A stretch of DNA of 64,000 bases from Mycoplasmataceae bacterium (GCA_029009155.1 JAQXJX010000016.1:1-64000), one strand, 5' to 3'; shown: positions 44,173 to 55,024, counted from the stretch's first letter. Translations and numbers: made by a program. Notes: generated by a model not told the origin, from the letters alone.

Positions 44173-45060
44173 TTAGTTTGAATTTTTAATATGTTCTAAA
44201 AAAGAAGATATTGTTTTGTTTTGAGCATTAGTTATACTGATTTCTAAATTCATTTCCTTTAAACCGTTTTCTTTTTTTATTTCAATTTGAGGTAATAAAT
44301 CTTCATCTATTAAAATGTATTTGTTTTCAATTTCATTAAAATCAATTGTTCATGAATCAATTTCCTCTTGATAAAATTTATACAGCTGTTTTCAATCATC
44401 AAGTTGTTTGCTTAAATATTCATTTTTATTTTTAATTTTTTCCATAATTTGAATTATGTTATTTTTACCATGAACTTTATTAATTAAAAAACCAATAAAT
44501 ATACAATCTTCTTGACTCATTTGTCTATAAGATGTCATGAAAGTTTTTTTATAATTTGAGATAACTTTTATATCTACATATTTTTTTATATTGTCAAAAT
44601 AAAAATCATATAAACTTTTTTCAGTAAGTTGATAATGTTCAAGATAATTTATTTTATTTTCCTGTAGCAATAAAATAAATGAGAATTCAGCCAAGTCACC
44701 TAATAATTTTTCTTTTAATAAATATTTATGTTTTTTTGAAGAAAAATAATCACTAGTAAAATATAGTAAATCATCAATTGTAATTTTATCATTTTGATCA
44801 AGTAGATCCTTGATGTACTGAATCATAAAAGTTTCTATAAAAAGAATTTTTTGCTTATCTAAATTTTTAAACTTAAAAAGTGAAACTTTTATCTTGTCAT
44901 TGGGATCATTATCTCATACTAAGTTTTCACTAGAAATTCATTCGATGTTTTCTAATTTTTTTGGATTCGATGTATTACTAACGTATTTTTCATCAATTCC
45001 ATATGTTATATATCCTTCTTGTTTATTTGATCTTTCTTTAATATAGTATATTGTTGTCAT
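44173..45060 (-). CDS. PD-(D/E)XK-motif nuclease-like protein (DUF4420 type)
   Basis: Fourth gene of the putative defence operon. The central region follows the DUF4420 / PD-(D/E)XK motif protein pattern: KLLGDLAEFSFILLLQEN (residues 118-135, acidic residues Asp122/Glu125), YDFYF with Asp152, then VDIKV with Asp163 and Lys165 as the D-x-K pair, and DCIFIGFLINKV after it. The N-terminal 78 residues would be a small beta domain. In related systems this protein accompanies a GHKL ATPase and a Z1 helicase and is presumed to cut DNA. Length 295 residues. Start ATG 45060 lies 23 bases inside the Z1 gene and follows AAAGGATT. TGA codons encode Trp. Confidence 0.72.
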
Positions 45061-46552
45061 TTTTCAATCCTTTATATGTAAGTTTACAGTGTTTAAAATT
45101 TTTTTGAAATTCTTTTAATTTTCTTCTAATATCACTAATGGAATATTTGAATTGTGAGTTTTTAATAAATTTAACCACTTCATTTACTTCTTTTAAAGTT
45201 TCCATGATTTTTTTGTTAATTACAATAATCATGTTTTTATACCTATCATCTTTTTTTCTGTATCCAAATCATCTACAACGTTGCAATAATGTGTCGGCAG
45301 TAGTTGTTTTTTCATCATAAGGTGAATTTATCATAATTTCGGTTAATAAATTTTCAAAGGTACAACCTCTTGATAATAAATTTCCTCCAATTATGATTGA
45401 ATATTCATAATTGTTAATCTTTGAAATATTAAAATTTTCTTTTTTTTGTTCAGAATTTAAAACCACAATAGATTCTTTATTTTTATCAAAATATGGAATA
45501 ATTTTTTTTCAAATTCAATCAAAAATATTATCTATTAAATCTTTTTTGTTGGTATCAATTATTTTAAATAAAGATGCATATTTTTTTAAAATCTTTTCTA
45601 TTAATATTTGTGTAATGTCATTATCATTATTTTTAATTATTAATTCAATATTTTCTCTTATTATTTTTTCTATTTTTTCATGAGGAGAATTTTCTATACA
45701 AACATTAATTAAGAAAGACGATTTGTTATTTTCATTTTTATGTTGCTGAAAAAAGTAAGTAGTAATTAATCATACATAAAAATATTCTTTAATTATTTCC
45801 TTATTTCAACTATTTTTATTAAATAAATTATTATCAATATGGTAACAATTTATGCCATCATTCAAAAAAAATTCTGACCCACAATATTCAATAGGTGGAT
45901 TTAATATGTGAATTTTATCAGGATATAATTTGTCATTCTTGTCAGCCATTATGTTGGCAAATGGTGTTCCAGTAAATTGGATAAATTTTCCCTTTGATAC
46001 ATGAGATCAAATATCTTCAATTAATTTTTTTATTGCTTTATTGTTTTTATTCAGTTCTTTATTTGTTACTGATCCTCAATCACATTCATCATCAATTATA
46101 GCAATACCATTATTATTTTCATTATTTCATGGACCTGTCCAATTATTGGTTCCAATCACTTTGTAAATAAATTTTTCAATCTGTATAGTTCCTTTTAATA
46201 AGTTAAAAATATAAAATGTATTATCAAAATTTGGTGGATTTAGATTATTCTTTAAATCTTCATTTGATAAGATTTTTATATATTTATCTTGATATTTTTT
46301 ATTCTTCTTAAAATGTTGTTTTATTCTATTTTTAGTTTGATCAGTTAATAAATTAGTAGTGCCACCAAAAAGTATTAAATAGGAGTATTTAAGCTCTATA
46401 AGGTGTTCAATTTCTTTTATTATTTTTGATGTTTTTCCTGATTGAACTTCTCCAACAACTAATATTTTTTCTTTTTTATTATTTTTGCAAATTCAATCAT
46501 CTTTGCAAATATGATAATCGTCTCTGATTCTAATTTCATTAAATTTATACAT
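45038..46552 (-). CDS. Z1-domain superfamily-2 helicase/ATPase, 504 aa
   Basis: Third gene of the operon. Walker A GEVQSGKT (34-41), Walker B-like AIIDDECDW, motif III QFTGTPFANI, then the Z1 hallmark IGGNLLSRGCTFENL (389-402) and QRCRWFGYR (to residue 432, motif VI arginines). This fits Z1-type proteins, which in other bacteria are fused to or accompany a superfamily-2 helicase in restriction-like loci. Shorter than many Z1 proteins (~900 residues). Start ATG 46552 overlaps the ATPase gene by eight bases, and the end overlaps the nuclease gene by 23. TGA encodes Trp, including in RWFGYR. Confidence 0.82.
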
Positions 46553-48434
46553 GTTCTTCATCTTTAACTTTTTTTAATTCTTTAAGAATGCTTACAAAAA
46601 TCTCTTTTGGATCCATTGTTTTTAAATTATCAATTAAAGTTTTATAGTCTTCATAAATTTCATGGTTAATATCTTTAAGATCCCTAAGACCTTCATTATT
46701 TTCAGCATCAATATAAAATTGCAAAAATGAAACAATTATACATGTAGGTAAAAAAGTAAAACATAAATCTTTTCTATTTCTTTCTGAATCACTATTTTTT
46801 AAAAAATAACAACAATATTCATTTTGCTTGTTAACAAGAATTTGTATTGTTTTTTCTTTATAAAGGTGTTTAATCATGAAAGGATAAGAATTATCATAAT
46901 TTCATTCATTTTGATAAATAATTTCAAAATGAAATTCAACATCAAAAATTTTTAAAGAGATATTATCTATTTGTGTATTATTTTCGTCATAATGTGTTTT
47001 TGAATGTGTTATGGTAGGTAGACTTTTTGTAAATGAATCATTACGCTTTTTCAAGCTATTAGATGATTCTTTTTTTCCTTGATCTTCAAAATATTTTTCT
47101 GTATCTTTTAGAGCATTTAATATTTCTTTTATGTCAGAATATTTGCTTTTTCAAAAATTTTCTATATCATCACTAGTTTTATAACCACCATTAATAGATC
47201 CTCATTTAAAATCTTTCTTATTTCTTTCAGGAGATTCGATTCCTGTTAAATCAATTCATCCAAACATTCTTCTAATGGTATTATTTCCTCCATTGTTTTG
47301 ACCATTATTACTACAGAAATTTGCAAATTTTTCAATTCCATTGTCATTACCTAAATTAAAACCATGTTTAATACATCTATGCTTATGTATTAATGTAATC
47401 CCACACATTTCAAAATATGAATGATTAGAATTATTATTTTTACATTTATATCCTAATATTCCTCAATTAATTTTTATGTTTTTATTTATTTCAGGTATAT
47501 TTATAACATCATTAAAATATAGTTCCTTATTTGGATTTTTCAATAAATCAATTCAATTAGTAATGGAATTATTTTCCACATCAACACCATTCTTTTTACA
47601 TGTATTAATAAAGTGTTCATAAAATTTATCAGTAGATATATCAATGTTAGAATTTTCTGATTTAATATTATCTACTGTATTTTTGATACTATAAAAATTT
47701 TTAGGTATAAACCCCTCGACCTTTATATTTTCTTCTTCTTTTCCTATTGAATCAACATATTTAAAATTTATTTCTAAATTTTGCTCTTTAATTAACTGAT
47801 GATATCTTCAACCCAATCCATCAATTAATTCTTTTTTTAACTTTTTTACATTAGAAAAATGTCTTGTATTTAATGTTTCTTTAATTACTATTATTGTCCC
47901 AGATGTTAGTGAAGTAAGTTCATTATTACAAATATTATCATTTATAGTGTCTATGTGAAATTTTACAGGTTCTGATTTGTTTTTTTCATCATAATTGAAA
48001 TTAACATAATATTGTCCTTGAATTACATGATTAATAGGTTTTGTATAGATCTCAAATTTATTACCAAGTTGAAAAATTCCATATTTCATTCCAACTCCAT
48101 ATTGATTTAGATTATTATCACTTTTACCAAATACATATCCAGGTTGTAGTGCATTTTTTAATTCTTCATATGTCATACCACCTGCATTATCAACTATTTT
48201 AATCAAGCACTTGTTCTCATCAATATTAAAGTCAATTTTTAAACCTTTTACATCAATATCTTCAGAATCTTGGCTAATTTTTTTAATCTTAGAAGAATAT
48301 GAAGCAATTGAATTATCAATAAATTCAGAAAAAGAATAAATTTGACGTGATTCAACAGTTTGAAAATTTTTTACTAAGGCATCATATGTATAGTCTATTG
48401 AAAAAGTTTCGTTATCTTTTATCTTGCTTTCCAT
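46545..48434 (-). CDS. GHKL-family ATPase (MORC/Hsp90/MutL-like), 629 aa
   Basis: Second gene of the operon. The Bergerat ATP-binding fold is visible: N-box EFIDNS (37-42, catalytic Glu37, Asn41), G1 box IVDNAGGM (80-87), G2 box QYGVGMKYGIF (111-121), and a later SGTIIVIKE strand. The remaining ~400 residues contain a possible S5-like domain and a long C-terminal region with IRRMFGWIDLTGIESPERNKKDFKW, as in MutL/MORC-like ATPases of restriction-type loci. The start ATG 48434 overlaps the preceding gene's stop region (stop 48436-48438). It probably uses ATP-driven dimer closure on DNA, inferred from the family. Confidence 0.82.
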
Positions 48435-48435
48435 A

Positions 48436-49569
48436 TTAAATATATTCCTTTATTATTTTTGATCTTGTTTTTTGATCAATTTTTGTATTTGTTCTGTTCT
48501 CGATTTGATCCAATATTTTATTTAAGTTATTTAAAAAATTTTTATCACTGTATCATTCTTCAATCAACCTTTGTCTTTTATTAAAATATTCTTGGTATCT
48601 TTCATCTGGCACATTAATTTTAATACCAGCATCTGCAAGTGGTTTATACATGTTTATTTTTCCATACATATATTTTTTGTATAAACTTGGGTAGTGCTCA
48701 TATAAGAGTTCATATCTGCTTTTTGCTATTCCTTTTTCACTAAGTTTTTGCTCGAAACTTAAACCAAATCCACAAGCGATACATCCAGTTCTTAATCACC
48801 CCATATCATATGCTTTACTGTAGGGAATGTTATATTTTTTTATATATTTTCATATATCTTCATCCCGCCACAGGCTAATGGGCCTACATCTTAAACCATA
48901 AACAGATTCAAAAATACATCCGTTTTTTAATCAATTAGTTCTTCTTAATTGGGATTCAAAAACAGTTGTTCCATTAATTTGAGGTGTTTTGTTTGTTTTA
49001 ATTTTTCCTTTTAAATAAAAGCAACATTTATCAGTTAACTTATAGTCTATAAGTGTTTCATCTAAAAAATGAAGTTTACTTTTTGGAATTTTTCTTGATT
49101 TTTTTAAACCAAAGCACGCCAATGTTCAATTACCTAATGTTTTTGATGTTCTAACATTATTTATTTTTTCAGCCACTTCTTTAGATAAAACTGGATAACC
49201 AACATTATTTACAATTCATTCAAAATCATGATATGGTTTAACAAAAGTTGTATCATCAATTGTTTTTAAGAATTTAGCTATTTCTGGATGAAAAAGTTCA
49301 GCTGCTGTTAATGACTTTATATTGGGGTCAATTCTATGAACTAAATGCCTTACTACACAGCTATCCTTACCACCACTAAAAGCAATAATGGGTTTTTCAG
49401 TGTTAGATGATTGACATTGTTTTAAAAAACTTTTTATTCTAGATAAAGCAATTTTTTCTTTCTCTTCAAAAGTTAGTTCTTTCTCTTTATTAATTAAAAA
49501 GTCTTTTCTACTGTTTTGTTCAGATTTTAATATTTTTAAATCAAAAATATCAAGTGAGGATTTAGACAT
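48436..49569 (-). CDS. PAPS-reductase-family (DndC/BrxP-like) sulfur-transfer enzyme
   Basis: First gene of the operon. PP-loop pyrophosphatase motif IIAFSGGKDSCVV (SGGKDS at 65-70), a middle CC..LK element (KCCFYLKGK), RPISLWRDEDIWKYIKKYNIPY (family P...W...DVW.YI...N.PY) and a GCIACGFG Cys cluster after YDMGW. DndC, the BREX type-4 protein BrxP and IbrA-type proteins share this build; DndC activates DNA for phosphorothioation. Length 377 residues. ATG 49569 is preceded by GGAGG. TGA codons encode Trp. No DndB, DndD, DndE or cysteine desulfurase is near, so the exact reaction is unproven. Confidence 0.78.
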
Positions 49570-49602
49570 ACAACCCTCCACTTGTTAAATTTAAATTATT
49601 TT

Positions 49603-49618
49603 TATATATATATATATA
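49603..49618. repeat. (TA)8 dinucleotide tract upstream of the defence operon
   Basis: Sixteen bases of uninterrupted TA repeats, 34 bases upstream of the ATG at 49569. It lies in the probable promoter or leader of the operon, where a change in repeat number would alter promoter spacing. Confidence 0.7.
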
Positions 49619-49827
49619 AATGATATAAACATATTAATTAATTGTAATAATAGATATATTATATAAAACTATATGCAAATGTTTGTTGATAATTCATGAT
49701 ATTATTAATCTAACGGCAATGTCATACACATACAATATAACAATTAAAAAAATATTAAAAACACTTATAGAAATTTTTGTGCAACACTTTTGCGATATTA
49801 TTAATATTTTTCTAAAATAGAAATTAT

Positions 49828-50583
49828 ATGTCTTATAGTACTGTCTTAAATTCTTCAATTGCCAACTTTATTTTTTATACCATTTTACCTTTATTCATAA
49901 TTGCCATTCTAAACATGGATATTTTTCAAGTTATAGGTAAAAAACATTACATGAAAAATATAACAAAAGCAAAAATAGATGAAGAAGCAAAGAAAATATT
50001 TAAAAGTGATTGGTCAATATCTTGTGTTGAAAACTTTATTTATTTTGCTCAAAATAAAATAACTGATTTAATATTTTTTATTTTGAGTATTATGATTTAT
50101 TGAGGCTTTGCTATTACAACAACAAATAAATGCGGTTATTTTATTTGATTTAATTATATTTCCTTATTTTTTCACATTATATTTTTAGCTTGATTTATAT
50201 CAAGGTTATTTTCTATGAAACTTAAATACTTTTTTACCAAAATAGTAAGAAAAAAAACAACTTATTTTCAGTGGATTAATATAGACAATATTAATGAAAG
50301 TTTACTTGAATTAAAATCAATAAATTTCAATCCGAATTCTAAAAAAGATAAACAACAAGTTAAACAAATTTTTCAGTTAATTAGTCAAATACAATACTTT
50401 ATTAATATTAATGACAAATTTCCATTATTGTCTTCTTGTTTATTGTTATATTACAAATTATCTATTTACCAAAATAGCGATAATAATGAAGTTATTGAAT
50501 TTGTTAATAATACTTTTATAAAAAATATTTCTATAAATGAAAATGCAATTAAAGTAATGAAAGGTCTTGATGAATACAAATAA
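49828..50583 (+). CDS. Membrane protein of unknown function, 251 aa, divergent from the defence operon
   Basis: Three membrane helices: one at the very N-terminus (about 10-30), then two at about 85-105 and 110-130, followed by a polar cytoplasmic half rich in Asn, Ser, Ile and Lys. No signal peptide or known motif. TAAAAT (49813-49818) ends nine bases before the ATG, consistent with a leaderless start. Two TGA codons encode Trp. It is the first gene on the other side of the 258-base region that drives the sulfur/ATPase/Z1/nuclease operon, which makes it a candidate partner (for instance an effector), though nothing in its sequence proves that. Confidence 0.65.
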
Positions 50584-50725
50584 TAAAGTACTTGTTAGAT
50601 TTTAATACTTGTATCATATATGATTAGAGTAATCTATCTATTTAAATCAAAATTTATTAACCCTAAAATTAAATAAAATTACTGGTTTTATATGGATATA
50701 TTTCTATTAGTAAATTTAATTTATT

Positions 50726-50790
50726 TATAATGCAAAATAGTGGCATAGTTAATACCATTACAACCCCTCATAGAGGGGTTGCTTTATTTA
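50726..50790 (+). ncRNA. Candidate ~50-base RNA with strong hairpin, or a terminator
   Basis: TATAAT at 50726-50731 is followed after ~30 bases by a nine-bp GC-rich stem CAACCCCTC/GAGGGGTTG (50761-50769 with 50773-50781, loop ATA) and T-rich sequence. This could be a very short transcript, or a terminator for the membrane protein gene that ends 178 bases earlier. The rest of 50584-50882 is AT-rich with no other signal seen. Confidence 0.4.
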
Positions 50791-50882
50791 TTAAAATACT
50801 CTAAAATTTATAGAGAGGATGGAGTAGCATATCATATATGTAATATATGATAATATGTTTTTTTCTACAAAAAGGGGTAAAT

Positions 50883-51651
50883 ATGAGAACGAGAAAAAAT
50901 ATTTTAAAAATTAGTTTAGGATTAACTGCAACTACTTCATTATTTGGAGCATGTTATAGTTTATGTGCAAATAAATCCACTTTACTAAAGAGTATATCTT
51001 ACAATGAAATAACAAGAAAATCAATTGATGCGAAAAAACTTGGAGCAGATAAAGGCTATATTGATATTGAATATACAGACCCTAGTCATTGTAAAATCAC
51101 TGACAGACATTGATTTGCTGCCTCTAAAAGTTTTAACTTCAATGGTGGGAAATTTATACAAGATGGAATTGAATATACAATCACAGAATTAGGCTTAAGC
51201 GCATTCTTTTGTCTTATAGTTGATTGAAACTTTAAAGAGTGTAATCTAACTATTCCTGGTACTATCAAAAAAAATTGGAGATCAAGCATTTCACATGAAT
51301 GCATCAACTATTGGTAGTAAAGAAATTATTAGTATTGCATTTGAAGAAGGCGTAGAGGAAATTGGTGAAGCAGCATTTTATAAATGTGATGATTTAACTA
51401 ATAAAACAATTAAATTACCAAATAGTATTAAACACATTGGTAATATTGCATTTGCTATGAAAAGTTTAGATGTGTTAGATCTAAGCACATTAGATCATGT
51501 AATTAAACTTGATGCTAATCCACTTGAATATCAAAAAGGTGCTTTTTATGGAGATGGTATTAAGAAAATCATTGTTAAAAATCAAATGATGAAAGACAAA
51601 TACTGTAATGATGAATATTGATCAGGGGCCCAAGACTTATTTGTTTACTAG
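50883..51651 (+). pseudogene. BspA-like LRR lipoprotein gene split by a frameshift at an A8 tract
   Basis: The first frame (ATG 50883, AGGGGT upstream) gives a signal peptide with lipobox LFGAC and the paralogous opening IDAKKLGADKG, and reaches LTIPGTIKK before reading out of frame and stopping at TAG 51315-51317. The next frame continues exactly in the LRR_5 pattern (IGDQAFHMN, VEEIGEAAF, IKHIGNIAF) to TAG 51649-51651. The break is in AAAAAAAA at 51267-51274; seven A residues would restore IKKIGDQAF. Intact length would be about 255 residues. It is either a pseudogene or a phase-variable gene in the OFF state. Confidence 0.85.
51267..51274 (+). repeat. A8 homopolymer at the LRR gene frameshift
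   Basis: Eight A residues at the precise point where the reading frame of the LRR gene switches by one base. Loss of one A restores a single open frame. Confidence 0.85.
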
Positions 51652-51677
51652 TCTATGTTTATAAAATAATTTAAGAG

Positions 51678-51703
51678 ATACTGTCAAAATGACAGTATTT
51701 TTT
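51678..51703 (+). terminator. Terminator after the frameshifted LRR gene
   Basis: Nine-bp stem ATACTGTCA/TGACAGTAT (51678-51686 with 51690-51698) followed by TTTTT, 27 bases past the final stop. Confidence 0.85.
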
Positions 51704-51866
51704 GTTTGTTTAGAATAGAAAAGTTAATTTACACTACTTTTAGCATATAAAACTTAAATTAAATTAGTCAATCCTATTTACTTAAAACAATCTTATATTA
51801 TCTATTGTTGTTATTGTATCTAACAATTTATTAAAATTGTTTTGTAAAGAAAACTATAATTTAAGT

Positions 51867-52097
51867 ATGGTCTTAACAAGTAAATTCAAAGGTAAAACAG
51901 TTTTGATTAAACAGATTAACTTTAAAGACCCTCACATTCTCCATAAACTAGAAAACATTGGACTATCTGCAGGCAGCATAGTTAAAATTCTAGATTATGA
52001 CAAAAATGAGGATTTGTTACACATTGATATTTACAATGTTGACTATGTTTTTAGAACAAAGGATTGTGAAAACATCGATGTCGAAGAAGTCAAATAA
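51867..52097 (+). CDS. feoA: FeoA-domain protein
   Basis: Small SH3-like cytoplasmic partner of FeoB. KGKTVLIKQINFKDPHILHKLENIGLSAGSIVKIL follows the FeoA pattern (G....V..I.......L..MGL..G..V.V), and the protein ends with a strand and acidic tail. Length 76 residues, typical. ATG 51867 lies six bases after TATAAT (51855-51860), so transcription would begin at or next to the start codon. The end overlaps feoB by 20 bases. Confidence 0.85.
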   Translation: MVLTSKFKGKTVLIKQINFKDPHILHKLENIGLSAGSIVKILDYDKNEDLLHIDIYNVDYVFRTKDCENIDVEEVK

Positions 52098-54237
52098 TAA
52101 TCACTTTAATAACGTTGATTTTAAAGAGAGTAAAACCTTTAAGGAGTGACATAAAGATTTTCATTGTTGTAACACTAAAAGTAAATATTTAGATGCTAAA
52201 ACAATAACTTTATTAATTGGTGCTCCTAATGTTGGTAAATCAACATTTTTTAATAAAATTACAACTTCTACTGCAAGCGTTTCTAACATTGATAGGATGA
52301 CAGTTGATGATGCAATGGGTAGAATCAAAAAACATAAAGATCATGTAGTAATTGATTTACCAGGTCTTTATAATTTATCTCACCCTATTGATGAAGAATT
52401 AGTAGTAGCACATGAAATTTGTCATGAAAAATTTGATCGAATAGCTAATGTTATTGGTGCTCAATCTATTAAAAGAGATTTGTATCTTTCTATTCAAGCA
52501 ATAGAAACAGGAGTATTATCAACTTTAGTTTTAAACATGATTGATGAAGTTAATTCTAAAATCATTGATTTACAAACAATGAGTAAAATGCTAAATAATG
52601 TTACTATTATTCCAACTCAAGCAAATAGGAACAAAAACACAGATTTAGCCATAAAAAGTATTTTAAAAGATAAAGTAGTAGGTGAAAATCTAATCACTTA
52701 TTCTCCAACCATTGAAAAATGAATTGATAAATTAGTAAAGATATTACCAAAGAGAAAAGTTAGCAGTAGATTTTACGCTCTAATGTTATTAGAAGGTAAT
52801 GTTTATGTTAAATCTTTTTATCAATCACATTTCCCTAAGACATTTAAAGAAATTAATGATATTTTAGAACAAACAAAAGATTTTGATTTTTCTACTGAAA
52901 TTAAAAAAACAAGAATAGCTTTTATTGATAGATTAATTGATCAGTGCTTTAAGAATAAAACAACCGAAAATAAACAACCAATACAATATTTAAAAAGTAA
53001 TAAGGCAAAACAACATAAATTTGATAGTTTTATTCTTAATAAAGCATTTGGAATACCATTAGTAATTTTATTACTTGTGGCCATTTACTACATATCATTT
53101 GGACCATACATGGGTGGTTCATTAAAAGATTTATTTGACGAATTTTTGAATGGAGTTGTTTCAGAAAAAGGCTTAAAACCATTATTTTTAGATGTATTTC
53201 ATGCGAGTGAGTGGACAACAGATTTATTTGTTAGCGGAATATTTGGTGGTTTTTTTGCAGTATTAACTTTTTTACCTACAATTATTATTCTTTTTACCTT
53301 AGTAAATTTAATCCAACAGATTGGTGTTATTTCAAGATTATCTGCTTTATTAGACCGAACATTTGAACATTTTGGCTTAAGTGGTAGAAGTGTTGTTAAT
53401 TTAATCACTGGTTTTGGATGTAATGTACCAAGTGTTATGATGGCAAGAAGCTCAAATTCTAAAAAAGAAAAAATAGTTTCCATTATAATCTCACCTTTTA
53501 TATCTTGTAGTGCTAGAGCAATTGTTTATTCGTTTATTTGTAATCTTATTATGGGAGCAACTTTTGGATGAATGGGCATGATAGGATTAATGTTATTTAG
53601 TGCTATTATTGCTCTAACAATTGGCTTAATTTTTTCAAAAACAATGTTTAGAAAACAAAAATCATTTTTCATGATTGAAATGGTTGATTGAAGAAAACCT
53701 GATTTTGTTGTTATTTTTAAAAATGTATGACTAGAAATTAAAAGTTTTGTTAAAAAAATCATCATCATTATTTTAATTGCTAATTTCTTGATTTGATTAT
53801 TCCTTCATTTATCAATTAATGGCGCTATCATGGACGATAAAATTGATGAATCATTATTAGCATATGCTGGAAAAGGAATTAATTATCTAATGTTTCCTTT
53901 TGGTGGAAACAGTATCCATGGATGAGTTAATAATCCTAATGGATGAAAAATGACTGTTTCTTTAATTTCTTCCATTCCTGCTAAAGAAACCGCTATTAGT
54001 AATTTAGAAATTTTGTTTGGCGACGAACATGTACTTAATAGTTTCATGACTAATGAGTTACCAATTACTTTAAGTTATCTTGTGGTATTTATGCTATATA
54101 TACCTTGTTTAACAACAATTCAAATAGTTAAAAAAGAAGGTGGATGAAAAATTTTAGGTATTAATTTGTCAATTATGATGAGTATTTCTTACATATTTGG
54201 AATACTAACTTACTGAATAACTTATGCATGTATGTAA
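52078..54237 (+). CDS. feoB: Ferrous iron transporter FeoB
   Basis: GTP-regulated Fe(II) permease of 719 residues. A ~45-residue N-terminal extension (HFNNVDFKESKTFKEWH) precedes the G domain: G1 GAPNVGKST, G3 DLPGLYNL, G4 NMID. The membrane part shows the two Gate motifs, GFGCNVPSVMMAR and SSIPAKETAISNLEILFG (usual GFGC..P.....R and P.C...L.........W...K.....L). Several helices follow. Many TGA codons encode Trp. ATG 52078 lies within feoA, indicating coupling. The FeoC protein is absent. Confidence 0.94.
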
Positions 54238-54280
54238 TTAGTTCATTATAATTATCAAAGAATATATAATTAAATATGCT

Positions 54281-55024
54281 ATGCTAGCCATTACAAGAAA
54301 AATATTTAGCAAAAAATGATTAAAAGCATTTTTAAAAGCAATTGCTTTAGTTTTTCCTGTTAGTTTCTTAATTTGTTTTTCAAATAGTTGTGCTAGTATT
54401 GATCAAAAAGATACATCAATAGCTATTACTGATGTTAAATGTATACCTAATGAAAATAGTTCAACAAATGTTACATTTAGCTTAATTGTTGAAAATCATA
54501 CTATTTATGACATTAGTAATACTACTTTATACTTTAAATGTCTCAATGCATCAAAAGTTATAGATAGCCATAAGAAATTTGTTTGCAATTTAGAAGTTCC
54601 TCCAAATTTAATTAAAATTTCAAAATATAGTTTCGTTTTTGAAGATGAAATAAACAAAATTGAACTTGAATCATGCGAATATGATTGATTAGGACTATGA
54701 AAAAGTTATGAAGTATGATGAATAGTTGTAGTAGGTTCTTCTGCTATCGGTTTAATTACATTTGAAATTCTATTGTGATATGGAATGTTAGATTGAATGA
54801 TTAATTCAATTGAATCTTATTGATGAGCTTTAACTATTGGTTTTGTTACTTTTTTCATGTTTTTTGGTATCATTATTCCATATTTTATGTTTGGTCCATG
54901 AACTTGAATTCCGGTAACAATGTCCATTTCTGCTTTCTTGTTTTTTATATTTAGCAGTACATGCTCATATGCTATTTATGTTAAAACAAGAAAAAATAAA
55001 AGAGTTAAAACAAATAAAAAATAA
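54281..55024 (+). CDS. Lipoprotein-like protein with C-terminal membrane helices, 247 aa
   Basis: A 36-residue basic, hydrophobic leader ends in a lipobox-like SNSC (Cys37). The mature part is a ~110-residue beta-rich domain, followed by three membrane helices (about 148-166, 178-197, 205-228) and a Lys-rich tail. This combination of lipobox and internal membrane helices is unusual; the lipobox may not be cleaved. ATG 54281 is ten bases after TATAAT (54265-54270) with no ribosome site, a leaderless start; the ATG at 54275 stops after three codons. Numerous TGA codons encode Trp. Confidence 0.65.
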
